Part shown: in pieces, positions 17,185 through 25,050 of the stretch
Numbering within the stretch: position 1 is the first letter of the stretch
Layout: the number at the start of each line of letters is the position of its first letter
NCBI GenBank assembly: GCA_903644085.1
Contig: CAHJXE010000001.1
Coordinates: 1 to 37,107, forward strand
Origin: Hyphomicrobiales bacterium
Lineage (GTDB): Bacteria; Pseudomonadota; Alphaproteobacteria; Rhizobiales; Beijerinckiaceae
Reading direction: 5' to 3'
DNA length: 37,107 nt
Position numbers and translations under genes: made by a program
The notes under the pieces: model-generated
Told to the model about the DNA's origin: nothing
The model's database searches: none
What the model saw: the letters and a program-made list of their open reading frames with translations, nothing else

Positions 17185-19050
17185 ATGGCAGATCAACCAA
17201 CACCGAAATGCCGCATCGAGGATTACGCGCTCCTCGGCGATTGCCAGACGGCAGCGCTCGTCGGGCTCGACGGCTCGGTCGATTGGCTGTGCTGGCCGCG
17301 ATTCGATTCGGGCGCCTGCTTCGCCGCGATGCTCGGCACCGGGGATCACGGGCGGTTCAAGATCGTGCCGACGGGCGAGATCCGCCGAACCTCCCGCCGT
17401 TATCGCGGCGACAGCCTGATCCTGGAGACGACCTTCGAGACCGACGAGGGTCGCGTCACCGTCGTGGACTTCATGCCGCCGCGCGGCGAGGCGTCGGACC
17501 TGATCCGCATCGTCACGGGCGTCGAGGGCAAGGTCGCGCTCCGCATGGAGCTGACGCTTCGTTTCGGTTACGGCAAGATCGTGCCGTGGGTCACGCGGCT
17601 GGACGACGGCACGCTCCGGGCCATCGCGGGTCCCGACATGGTGATCTTGCGGACCACCGCGGAGACGCGGGGCGAGGGCATGTCGACGGTCGCCGACATC
17701 ACCGTCTCGGCTGGTGAGACGGTTCCCTTCGTGCTCACCTATGGGCTCTCACATCGCCCGATCCCGGCCGTGGTGGACGCGGATGCGGCGCTCGCCGACA
17801 CCGAGGTGTTCTGGACGGAATGGTCGGGCAAGTATCAGCCCGAGTCGATGGACGGGCGGTCGCCGCTGCCGTCCCACTGGCGTACGGCCACCATGCGATC
17901 GCTCATCACGCTGAAGGCGCTGACCTACGCGCCGACGGGCGGGATCGTGGCCGCACCGACGACCTCCTTGCCGGAGTGGATCGGAGGCGAGCGGAATTGG
18001 GATTACCGCTACTGCTGGCTGCGCGACTCGGCCGTGACCCTCTTCGCCTTCATGAATGGCGGCTACTTCGACGAGGCGCAGGCGTGGCGCGATTGGTTGA
18101 TCCGCGCGATGGCGGGAAGCGCCGACCAGCTCCAGATCATGTACGGGCTCGCGGGCGAGCGGCGGCTAGACGAATGGGTGGCCGATTGGCTGCCGGGTTT
18201 CGCGGGCTCCGCCCCCGTGCGGATCGGCAACGGGGCGAGCGGCCAGCTCCAGCTCGACGTGTATGGCGAGGTGATGAGCCTGCTCCATCAGGCGCGCCAG
18301 GGCGGCCTACCGGAGGACGACCAGGCCTGGAACCTGCAACGCTCCATGCTGGAGCATCTCGCGACGATCTGGCGGGACCCGGACGAGGGAATCTGGGAGG
18401 TGCGCGGCCCACGCCGCCACTTTACCTTCTCCAAGATGATGTGCTGGGTCGCGTTCGATCGCTGCATCCGCACCGCCGAGGAGTTCGATGTCGGCGCATG
18501 CCCGATCGACAAGTGGCGGGCCATCCGCGACGAGATCCATCGCGATGTCTGCGCCAAAGGCTTCGATTCCGAACTCGGCGCCTTCACGCAGTATTACGGG
18601 TCGAAGGGTCTGGATGCGAGCCTGCTGCTGCTGCCGACACTCGGCTTCTTGCCGGCCGACGACCCCCGCGTACGCGGAACCGTCGAGGCGATCGAGCACG
18701 GGTTGGTGGAGGGCGGCTTCGTGATGCGCTACCGGACGGAGGCAGCGGTGGACGGGCTGCCACCGGGGGAGGGCGCGTTCCTCGCCTGCAGCTTCTGGCT
18801 CGCGAGCGCGCTGGCCGAGATCGGCCGGATCGCGGACGGCAAGGCGCTCTTCGAGCGACTGCTCGCGCTCGTGAACGACGTCGGGCTCCTGGCCGAGGAG
18901 TATGACGCGGGCTCCGAGCGTCAGCTTGGCAACTTCCCGCAGGCCTTCTCCCATCTCGCGCTCGTGTCCGCCTCGCATCGCCTGATGATGGCGCAGGAGG
19001 CGTCCAAGCCCGCCGACGTGCCGGTCGAGCTCGGGATCGCAGCCGGATGA
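17185..19050 (+). CDS. Glycoside hydrolase family 15 (glucoamylase/trehalase-like)
   Basis: A 621-residue GH15 protein. The ATG at 17185 (MADQPTPKCRIEDYALLGD) has GGGG upstream and matches the family start; the open frame begins earlier at 17092 without support. An N-terminal beta-sandwich domain (1 to about 230; GLDGSVDWLCWPRFDS) precedes an alpha/alpha barrel with WIGGERNWDYRYCWLRDS. The catalytic acid is probably Glu405 in DEGIWEVRG, and the base probably Glu571 or Glu572 in AEEYD. No signal peptide is seen, so it acts in the cytoplasm. Bacterial members of this group hydrolyse trehalose or short alpha-glucans; which applies here is open. It meets ctaA tail-to-tail with no spacer. Confidence 0.9.
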   Translation: MADQPTPKCRIEDYALLGDCQTAALVGLDGSVDWLCWPRFDSGACFAAMLGTGDHGRFKIVPTGEIRRTSRRYRGDSLILETTFETDEGRVTVVDFMPPRGEASDLIRIVTGVEGKVALRMELTLRFGYGKIVPWVTRLDDGTLRAIAGPDMVILRTTAETRGEGMSTVADITVSAGETVPFVLTYGLSHRPIPAVVDADAALADTEVFWTEWSGKYQPESMDGRSPLPSHWRTATMRSLITLKALTYAPTGGIVAAPTTSLPEWIGGERNWDYRYCWLRDSAVTLFAFMNGGYFDEAQAWRDWLIRAMAGSADQLQIMYGLAGERRLDEWVADWLPGFAGSAPVRIGNGASGQLQLDVYGEVMSLLHQARQGGLPEDDQAWNLQRSMLEHLATIWRDPDEGIWEVRGPRRHFTFSKMMCWVAFDRCIRTAEEFDVGACPIDKWRAIRDEIHRDVCAKGFDSELGAFTQYYGSKGLDASLLLLPTLGFLPADDPRVRGTVEAIEHGLVEGGFVMRYRTEAAVDGLPPGEGAFLACSFWLASALAEIGRIADGKALFERLLALVNDVGLLAEEYDAGSERQLGNFPQAFSHLALVSASHRLMMAQEASKPADVPVELGIAAG

Positions 19051-20133
19051 TCAGGAAGCCGCGCTTGCGGACAGGCTCACGCGGGCGTGGACGCTCGCCA
19101 TAGCGAGCAGCGCCATGGCGAGGAGCTGGTGCGCGAGGCCGGCCCAGAGCGGTACCGCGAGCAGCAGAGTCGTGATGCCGAGCGCCATCTGAGCCAGCGC
19201 GATACCCGCGAGCGCGCTTGCCCTCCGTACGAGGGACAGATCCGCCCCGGTGCGCCAAGCCGAGATCGCGTCCCAGACCGCCAGCGCCACGACCAGGTAG
19301 GCGGTCAGACGATGATTGAGCTGCACGAGGGCCGGGTTGTCGACGAGGTTCTCGAACCAGGGCCGCACGACGAACAGCGTCTCCGCCGAGGGTACGACCC
19401 GCCCGTCCATGAGCGGCCAAGTGTTGTAGGTCAGGCCGGCCTTCGAACCCGCCATCAGTCCGCCGAGCGCGATCTGCACGGCGATCAGCACGAGGAGCGT
19501 GACTGCAAATCGCGCTCCGTTGGTCGGCTCCCCTCGGCGGTGCCCGCGGCCGAGACCGGCCGCAACCCACACGATGAGGCCGAGGATGACGCTCGCGATT
19601 AGGAGGTGAAGCGTCAGCTTGACGGGCGCGACCGCCACCATGCCGGGCTCGAGCCCCGACGCCACCATGATCCAGCCGACCGTCGCCTGCAGTCCGCCGA
19701 GCGCCCCGATGCCGAGGAGCGCCAGAGCGAACCGCGCCCGGACCGCACCCGTCCAGTAGAACCACGCGAGCGGCAGGAAGAACACGAGCCCGATCAGGCG
19801 GCCGAGCTGGCGGTGGCTCCATTCCCACCAGTAGATGAACTTGAAATCGGACAGCGTGAGCCCGCGCGTCAGGTTCTCGTATTGCGACGATCCCTGGTAG
19901 CGGGCGAATTCGGCCGCCCAGCTCGCGTCGCTCATGGGCGGGACCGCGCCGGTCACCGGCCGCCATTCCGTGATCGAGAGGCCGGAGCCGGTGAGCCGTG
20001 TCGCGCCGCCGATCGCCACCATCAGGATGACGAGGCCGGCGAGCAGGTAGAGCCACGCCTTCACTGCCGCGAGGGAGGGCAACCTGTCGATCGTGGCGAA
20101 AGGGGCAGGGCGGGCGGCGGTGAATGCCGACAT
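19051..20133 (-). CDS. ctaA: Heme A synthase CtaA/COX15
   Basis: Oxidises heme O to heme A for aa3-type cytochrome oxidase, in the inner membrane. The ATG at 20133 (MSAFTAARPAP) gives 360 residues, the normal length of the alphaproteobacterial/mitochondrial type; a longer frame to 20235 adds an unlikely leader. About eight membrane segments are seen. Conserved histidine-bearing motifs are present: GGATRLTGSGLSITEW, WWEWSHRQLGR, VKLTLHLLIA, LNHRLTAYL and GLAHQLLAM. The segments TRLTGSGLS and AGSKAGLTYNTWPLM are family signatures. It diverges from the DUF2842 gene. Confidence 0.95.
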   Translation of the reverse strand: MSAFTAARPAPFATIDRLPSLAAVKAWLYLLAGLVILMVAIGGATRLTGSGLSITEWRPVTGAVPPMSDASWAAEFARYQGSSQYENLTRGLTLSDFKFIYWWEWSHRQLGRLIGLVFFLPLAWFYWTGAVRARFALALLGIGALGGLQATVGWIMVASGLEPGMVAVAPVKLTLHLLIASVILGLIVWVAAGLGRGHRRGEPTNGARFAVTLLVLIAVQIALGGLMAGSKAGLTYNTWPLMDGRVVPSAETLFVVRPWFENLVDNPALVQLNHRLTAYLVVALAVWDAISAWRTGADLSLVRRASALAGIALAQMALGITTLLLAVPLWAGLAHQLLAMALLAMASVHARVSLSASAAS

Positions 20134-20227
20134 CGTGGTCTCGTGACGCGCTTGGCGGCGCTTGGAATTCGTCGTGGCAAGGCTCAGATAGAAGCTTGAG
20201 ATCGAGTGGACAACGAACGCCCTCGTC

Positions 20228-20246
20228 GCACCCACTCCTCGGGTGC
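20228..20246 (+). repeat. Leader hairpin before DUF2842 gene
   Basis: GCACCC (20228-20233), loop ACTCCTC, GGGTGC (20241-20246) form a perfect 6-bp stem just before the GGAGG ribosome site at 20256-20260. It could affect translation or be chance in a GC-rich leader. Confidence 0.3.
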
Positions 20247-20264
20247 ACCCGCTCTGGAGGACTC

Positions 20265-20471
20265 ATGCCGAGACGATTGCGAACCCTCATCGGCACGATC
20301 GCGATCCTCGTCTTCGTGTGCCTCTACGCGCTGGTCGCGATGGCGCTGGCCGAGAGCCGTGTCGTTGATGCACCACGCCTCGTGCAGACGCTGGTGTATT
20401 TTCTTCTGGGGATCGCCTGGATCGCGCCCGTCTTCCCGCTCATCGTCTGGATGGAGCGCCCGCGGGCCTGA
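20265..20471 (+). CDS. DUF2842 small membrane protein
   Basis: A 68-residue inner-membrane protein of unknown function. The ATG at 20265 has GGAGG four bases before it; the longer open frame from 20124 overlaps the ctaA 5' region and is not used. Two membrane segments (about 8-29 and 42-60) are linked by a short loop (AESRVVDAPRLVQ), and the end WIAPVFPLIVWMERP matches the DUF2842 pattern. It diverges from ctaA, an arrangement that hints at, but does not prove, a link to oxidase biogenesis. Confidence 0.85.
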   Translation: MPRRLRTLIGTIAILVFVCLYALVAMALAESRVVDAPRLVQTLVYFLLGIAWIAPVFPLIVWMERPRA

Positions 20472-20480
20472 TGGGCATCG

Positions 20481-20508
20481 TTGATTGTCTTCACCAGTTA
20501 GACATAGA
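20481..20508 (+). promoter_or_regulatory. Possible promoter of the HicB-like/HicA-like pair
   Basis: TTGATT (20481-20486) and CATAGA (20503-20508) are spaced by 16 bases in an AT-richer 73-base gap, 36 bases before the HicB-like start. The -10 match is only three of six, so this is weak. Confidence 0.3.
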
Positions 20509-20544
20509 GTCAGAGATGTCGAAGTGCCTTGGCGGGAACGGCTG

Positions 20545-20733
20545 ATGAGCGACGCGACAGAACAGGTCAGGCTGATCGAGCGAGAGGTCGGTCGGCAATG
20601 GATGATCACATCACCTGACTTACCGGGGCTATACGTGGCTCACACAGATCTGGACACGGCTCGCCATGCCGTGCCCGGCGCGATTCAGATGCTTCACGAG
20701 ATGCAGGAACGTGCGGCGAGCAAGCAGGATTAA
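20545..20733 (+). CDS. HicB-like/DUF1902 small protein (possible antitoxin)
   Basis: A 62-residue protein. The ATG at 20545 (MSDATEQ) follows a GGCGGGAACGG stretch; a longer start at 20485 is less likely. Residues 9-52 fit the HicB/DUF1902 half-fold: a beta-strand (QVRLIERE), RQWMITSPDLPGLYVAHTDL (the W...SPDLPGL...D signature) and a helix (DTARHAVPGAIQMLHEM). HicB antitoxins carry such a domain, often with a separate DNA-binding domain that is absent here. The next gene follows after 14 bases and is similarly small. GC content is about 57% in the sampled line, below the neighbours. It may be an antitoxin of a TA pair; function is not shown. Confidence 0.65.
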   Translation: MSDATEQVRLIEREVGRQWMITSPDLPGLYVAHTDLDTARHAVPGAIQMLHEMQERAASKQD

Positions 20734-20747
20734 GCCGTCACGCTCTG

Positions 20748-20933
20748 ATGGCCCGCTATCGATACGCCGACCTGCGAACATACCTCATCAGCCGAGGATG
20801 TCACACCGAAGGTGACGCGTTCGAAGCGGGTACCGGCTGGTTTCAGCCTGACTGGATGCCGTTCTCGTTGCCTGCGCTGGTCGACGGGTGGGTGGATGCC
20901 GACGTGATCGACGCGGTTCTTGCAGACCGATGA
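20748..20933 (+). CDS. Small protein with HicA-like layout, catalytic His missing
   Basis: A 61-residue protein of no certain family. Its layout follows HicA toxins: a first helix (YADLRTYLISRGC), a strand pair (GDAFEAGTGWFQP aligning by eye with the GSHHxFxxP strand), then PFSLPALVDGWVDADVIDAVLA, like the VPxxxxKxIxxGTLxxIL tail. Where HicA RNases have the catalytic histidine, a Thr or Gly stands. It is 14 bases downstream of the HicB-like gene, with a weak ribosome site, which suggests coupled translation. GC is about 58% in the sampled line. It could be a divergent toxin, a decayed toxin or an unrelated partner. The alignment is by eye only. Confidence 0.5.
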   Translation: MARYRYADLRTYLISRGCHTEGDAFEAGTGWFQPDWMPFSLPALVDGWVDADVIDAVLADR

Positions 20934-21002
20934 ATTTGCGTCGGCCCTGCGCCGCTTCGACGTTTTCCCGATGACAACTAAGCCTGACGTGTGAAACCAA
21001 GT

Positions 21003-21635
21003 CTAGCTGACACGCCCACCGGTCATCCAGCGGGCGATATCGAGGAACACGCTACCCGAGGCACGGTCGAGCGCCTGTGTGACGTCGAGCGCGGTCGACG
21101 TGCCGGCGGGCTCGCGGGCGGTGAAGACGCGGGCCCGCACGATCTTGCCCGCGGGCAGCGCGATGACCTTGGCGGAGATCTCGACGAAGGCCTCGCCCGT
21201 CGTGGCGTCGAGCTGGAACGCTCGCAGCTCGGTCGCGAGCTGGTACTCGGCGATGACGCCGTCGCCGGGCCGGGCGGCGGCGCGCAGGCGGGAGCCGTTC
21301 TCGAAGGTCTGGATCAGCCGGGCCTGGACGAGCCGCGGCAGCCGGTCCGACCATTGTCCGCCGCCGAGATTCGACACCGCGCCCGACGCGTCCTTGACCA
21401 GGATGCGCTCGCTCTCCAGCGGCGCCAACGCGACCGGCTCCACGACGACGAGTTGGCCAGCAACTCCGCCTCCACCGCGCGGCGGCTGCCCCGGTGCGGT
21501 CAGGTCGAAGGCGGTCACAGGAGCCGACGAGCATCCCGCGACCCCGGCCAGCACGGCCGCGAGAGAGGCCGAGATCACGAACCCGCGCAGGCTCGCCCTC
21601 GGACCGGTGGTGACGCTGGGAACACGATGTTGCAT
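21003..21635 (-). CDS. ABC-type transport auxiliary lipoprotein (PqiC/ABC_trans_aux family)
   Basis: An outer-membrane-type lipoprotein of 210 residues, last gene of the Mla-like operon. A signal peptide with lipobox LAGVAGCSS places the lipidated cysteine at about residue 35. The mature part fits the ABC_trans_aux family: APVTAFDLTAP at the start, LVVVEPVALAPLESERILVKD, WSDRLPRLVQARLIQTFEN and ALDRASGSVFLDIARWM at the end. Such lipoproteins pair with MCE-domain proteins in Mla/Pqi-type transporters, probably as the outer-membrane contact. It is 21 bases downstream of the mlaD-type gene, on the same strand. It is convergent with the HicA-like gene. Confidence 0.88.
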   Translation of the reverse strand: MQHRVPSVTTGPRASLRGFVISASLAAVLAGVAGCSSAPVTAFDLTAPGQPPRGGGGVAGQLVVVEPVALAPLESERILVKDASGAVSNLGGGQWSDRLPRLVQARLIQTFENGSRLRAAARPGDGVIAEYQLATELRAFQLDATTGEAFVEISAKVIALPAGKIVRARVFTAREPAGTSTALDVTQALDRASGSVFLDIARWMTGGRVS

Positions 21636-21656
21636 GACGCCGATACTAACGAGAGT

Positions 21657-22985
21657 TCAGCGTCCGCTGTAATCGGGAATCGACGCGCGTCCACCACCGA
21701 ATATCACGGATTGCGGATTTCGCTCCAGATTGCGCGCGGCACGTCCCACGTCGCTGATGGTGCGCCGCGCGTCTCCCGCGACGCCTTCCAGCTGGCGCGT
21801 GCCCGCGCCTGACAGGCGCGTGATACCGCCCGAGATCTCGGTCGCGCGCAAGCTGAGGTTGTCCGCCGACTTGCGCACGGAATCGGCCGCCGCCCGGATC
21901 GACGCGAAGGTGCTTTGGCCCTCTTGGCCTGCCGCCGAGCCGAGGAAATTCTCGGCCGCCTTCAGGACGCCGTCGATGCGGCCTGCCGCCTGATCGAGCT
22001 TGGCGGTCAGAGAACTGGCGTTACGCGCCGTCGCCTCCACGTCTCGGCTCGAGTTCGAGAGCGAAGTCGCGAAGCGGCTCGTGCCGTCAACGATGTTATT
22101 CAGCTTCACGGCGTCGATCGCCGCCACGACCCGCCCGGCATCGCCGAGCAAGCTGTTCAGCGTCGGAGCGACGTCGTTCAGCTGACGCATCAGGGTCGAG
22201 GTGTCGGCCAGGATGCTGCCGATCTGAGCGCGGTTGTCGTTGACGGTCTGAAGCGTGTTGTCGACGCTCGTCAGGATGCTCGCGACGCGCTGCCGGTCGA
22301 CCGCGCGGATCAGCGCGTCCGTGTCCTCGGTCAGGCTCTCGAGCTTCGCCGCGACCGGGCCGATCCGGTCTGCCACGCCGGAGAGCGAGGTCAAGAGCTT
22401 GTCGAGGCCGGGGGCGCTCTTGCCGAGCGCACTGGAGAAGGCTTCGACGTTCTGGAGCGTCCGGTTGATGGATTCCCGATTGCCCGCCACGATGCCGTTG
22501 AGCCCATCGAGGAGGTCGTTCGCCCGCTCCGTCGTGCCGCGCGCGGTCTCGAGCAGGCTCGAGATGCCGCCGCGCTGCGCCTCGATCGTCGGCATGTCCT
22601 CACCGGGCTTTGTCTCGAGCGCCGGCGAGGTCTCGCCCCCGCCGTTCAGCGCGACGAGCGCCGTGCCCGACAGGATCGCGACGTCGAGACTCGCGCTCGT
22701 GTCCGTCTTGACCGGAGTGTTACGTTCCACCTGAATGGTCGCGAAGGCCTGCTCGGGCTTCTTCGCGTCGAAATAGACGGTGGTGACGTCGCCGACCCGG
22801 ATGCCGTTGAAGAGCACGGAGGCGCCCTTCGAGAGGCCCGCGACCGAGCCGTTGAAGACGACCCGGTAGGCCTGCTTCGCCTGACCGGTGTCTCGCCCCG
22901 AGAACCAGAACACGAACCCGAAGGCGGCGGCGATCACCGCGACGGTGAAGATGCCGATGATGGCGTAGTTGGCACGCGTGTCCAT
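21657..22985 (-). CDS. mlaD: MlaD-family (MCE domain) lipid transport protein
   Basis: Periplasm-facing substrate-binding component of an Mla-type phospholipid/lipophile transporter. It has one N-terminal membrane anchor (residues 8-29) and an MCE domain (about 38-115: YRVVFNGSVAGLSKGASVLF, GIRVGDVTTVYFD). A long C-terminal region of roughly 300 residues is predicted helical or coiled coil (repeats such as LDGLNGIVAGNRESINRTLQ). At 442 residues it is much longer than E. coli MlaD (about 180), as in rhizobial and chloroplast TGD2-like forms; the helical tail probably makes a periplasm-spanning tube. It follows mlaF by seven bases. Symbol given by family, not by proven orthology. Confidence 0.9.
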   Translation of the reverse strand: MDTRANYAIIGIFTVAVIAAAFGFVFWFSGRDTGQAKQAYRVVFNGSVAGLSKGASVLFNGIRVGDVTTVYFDAKKPEQAFATIQVERNTPVKTDTSASLDVAILSGTALVALNGGGETSPALETKPGEDMPTIEAQRGGISSLLETARGTTERANDLLDGLNGIVAGNRESINRTLQNVEAFSSALGKSAPGLDKLLTSLSGVADRIGPVAAKLESLTEDTDALIRAVDRQRVASILTSVDNTLQTVNDNRAQIGSILADTSTLMRQLNDVAPTLNSLLGDAGRVVAAIDAVKLNNIVDGTSRFATSLSNSSRDVEATARNASSLTAKLDQAAGRIDGVLKAAENFLGSAAGQEGQSTFASIRAAADSVRKSADNLSLRATEISGGITRLSGAGTRQLEGVAGDARRTISDVGRAARNLERNPQSVIFGGGRASIPDYSGR

Positions 22986-22992
22986 TCGTCTC

Positions 22993-23793
22993 TCAGTGTC
23001 TCGCCGCGGTGGCGGCGCGCGCCCGCTTGCCGTGGAAATAAGATCGGACCCAGGGGTCGTCCGAGGCCAGCATCCTGTCCATTGGACCCTGCGCGATGAT
23101 GCGCCCGTCGCCCAAGGCCGCGATGCGGTTGCAGACGGTATACAGGCTGTCGAGGTCGTGGGTCACCATGAATACCGTCAGTCCGAGCGTTCGCTGAAGG
23201 GTCGCGATCAGTTCGTCGAATTCGCCGGCCCCGATCGGGTCGAGGCCGGATGTCGGCTCGTCGAGGAAGAGGATCTCGGGATCGAGCGAGAGCGCGCGGG
23301 CGAGCGAGGCCCGCTTGATCATGCCGCCGGAGAGCTCGGAGGGCAGCTTGTCGGCGGCGTCCGGCTTCAGGCCCACCATCTCGATCTTCAGCATCGCGAG
23401 TTCGTCGAGCAGCCGGTCGGAGAGCTTCAGGTACTCGCGCATCGGCACCTGGACGTTCTGCCGGACGGTGAGCGCCGAGAACAGCGCGCCCTGCTGGAAC
23501 AGCACGCCCCAGCGCTGCTCGATCCCGCGCCGGCGTTCGGTCGAGAGCTTGTCGACGTCCTGCCCGAAGACCTCGATCGTCCCGGAGCGCTTGGGGATGA
23601 GCCCGAGCACGGCGCGCGTCAGCACGGACTTGCCCTGGCCGGAGGGACCCACGAAACCCAGGATCTCGCCCCGGTAGACGTCGAGGTCGAGTTTCTTCAT
23701 CACGAGGCGCTCGCCGAACCCGACCTCCAGGTCGCGCACGCGGATGACGACCTCCTGGTCGCCGGGCTCGTCGGTCTGATGATCGTTCTTCAT
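22993..23793 (-). CDS. mlaF: Mla-type ABC ATPase
   Basis: Energy-coupling ATPase of the lipid transporter, 266 residues. Walker A is GPSGQGKS (49-56), the Q-loop segment is LFQQGALFSALTV (98-110), the signature LSGGMIKRASLARA (154-167) has the Met-Xaa-Lys form typical of MlaF/TGD3, and Walker B is ILFLDEP (174-180). The switch histidine lies in MVTHDLDSL. It follows mlaE with a four-base gap, so the two are translated together. Confidence 0.93.
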   Translation of the reverse strand: MKNDHQTDEPGDQEVVIRVRDLEVGFGERLVMKKLDLDVYRGEILGFVGPSGQGKSVLTRAVLGLIPKRSGTIEVFGQDVDKLSTERRRGIEQRWGVLFQQGALFSALTVRQNVQVPMREYLKLSDRLLDELAMLKIEMVGLKPDAADKLPSELSGGMIKRASLARALSLDPEILFLDEPTSGLDPIGAGEFDELIATLQRTLGLTVFMVTHDLDSLYTVCNRIAALGDGRIIAQGPMDRMLASDDPWVRSYFHGKRARAATAARH

Positions 23794-23797
23794 CGGC

Positions 23798-24946
23798 TCA
23801 GTATTTTACCGCGGCGAAGAAGACCGCGAAGAATCCGTCGAGTACGATCACCATGAAGATCGATTTCACCACCGCCGAGGTGACGTGGTGGCCGAGCGAT
23901 TCGGCCGATCCCTCGACCGCCACGCCCTCGATCGAGGAGATCACCCCGATGACGAGTGCCATGAACGGGGCCTTGATGAGGCCGACCAGGAACGTGTTCA
24001 TCGCGATGGTGGCCTTCAGCCGCGCCAGGAACGCGTCCGGCGGGATGTCGCCGTAGATCCAGGCGACGAGCGCGCCGCCCGTCAGTGCCGCCATCGCGGA
24101 CAGGAAGGCGAGAATCGGCAACCCGATCACGAGTGCGAGGACGCGCGGCACGATCAACACCTCGACAGGGTCGAGGCCCATGACGCGCAGCGCGTCGATC
24201 TCCTCGCGCATCTTCATCGAGCCGATCTCGGCCGTGAAGGCGGAGCCTGACCGCCCCGCCACCATGATGGAGGTGAGGAGCACGCCGAGCTCGCGCAGGA
24301 TCAGGATGCCCACGAGGTTGACCACGAAGGTCTGCGCCCCGAACCGCTGGAGCTGGAAGATGCCCTGCTGGGCCACGATGCAGCCGACCAGGAACGAGAT
24401 CAGCACGATGATCGGGACGCCCCGGAAGGCGATCTGATCGAGCTGGTTGACGAGCGCCGCGAAGCGGAAGCGACTCGGCATCAGGATCACGCGCAGGAGC
24501 GCCGTCACGATCTCGCCGAGGAAGCTCACGCCGCGTGCGAAATCCTTGCCCGCGAGCACGATCGTCTCGCCCGTGTCGGCGAAGACGTCGACGAGCTGGT
24601 GACGTCGCTTGGCTGGTTCCGGCTGGAAGCCGCGATACGCGACCTCGTTCAGCAGGATGTGGTGCTCGGACCGCGCACCCACGAAATCGGCCGCGATCCC
24701 GTTCTGGCCAAACTCGTGGCGTGTCCGGTCGAGCACCCAGGCGCCGAGCGTGTCGAGCCGCGATATGTCGGAGAGGTCGACGATGACGCGCTGCTCGCCC
24801 TCGGCGGCGGACGCGAGTTCCGCCATCTCGCGCTCGACCGCGCCCGCATGCTCGACGGTCCAACGGCCGGAGAGCCATGCACGCGTAGCGCCCTTGGTGC
24901 GGTCGATCTCCGCACGCGGCGTCTCGGCCGTGGTGTCCTGCTGCAA
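23798..24946 (-). CDS. mlaE: MlaE-family permease with N-terminal STAS domain
   Basis: Inner-membrane permease of the lipid transporter, first gene of the operon. The N-terminal part (about 20-105) is a STAS domain (VIVDLSDISRLDTLGAWVLD), the role played by separate MlaB in E. coli. The MlaE permease domain follows (about 135-382), with FRGVPIIVLISFLVG, ELGVLLTSIMVAGRSGSAFTAEIGSMKMREEIDALRVM read in parts, and SSIEGVAVEG. The start is uncertain: a TTG at 24946 has GAGAGG ten bases upstream and leaves room for a promoter; a GTG at 25036 would add 30 residues and put the two divergent starts only 14 bases apart. I prefer the TTG. Confidence 0.88.
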   Translation of the reverse strand: MQQDTTAETPRAEIDRTKGATRAWLSGRWTVEHAGAVEREMAELASAAEGEQRVIVDLSDISRLDTLGAWVLDRTRHEFGQNGIAADFVGARSEHHILLNEVAYRGFQPEPAKRRHQLVDVFADTGETIVLAGKDFARGVSFLGEIVTALLRVILMPSRFRFAALVNQLDQIAFRGVPIIVLISFLVGCIVAQQGIFQLQRFGAQTFVVNLVGILILRELGVLLTSIMVAGRSGSAFTAEIGSMKMREEIDALRVMGLDPVEVLIVPRVLALVIGLPILAFLSAMAALTGGALVAWIYGDIPPDAFLARLKATIAMNTFLVGLIKAPFMALVIGVISSIEGVAVEGSAESLGHHVTSAVVKSIFMVIVLDGFFAVFFAAVKY

Positions 24947-25050
24947 GCTCGTGACGCCTCTCGACCGTGCCGCCCCTTGGCATCGATCCCACCCGGTGAT
25001 AGCGCGCCGAGGCGGCTCAAGTCGAGCGCGACGCACGGTGCGGAGACGGA

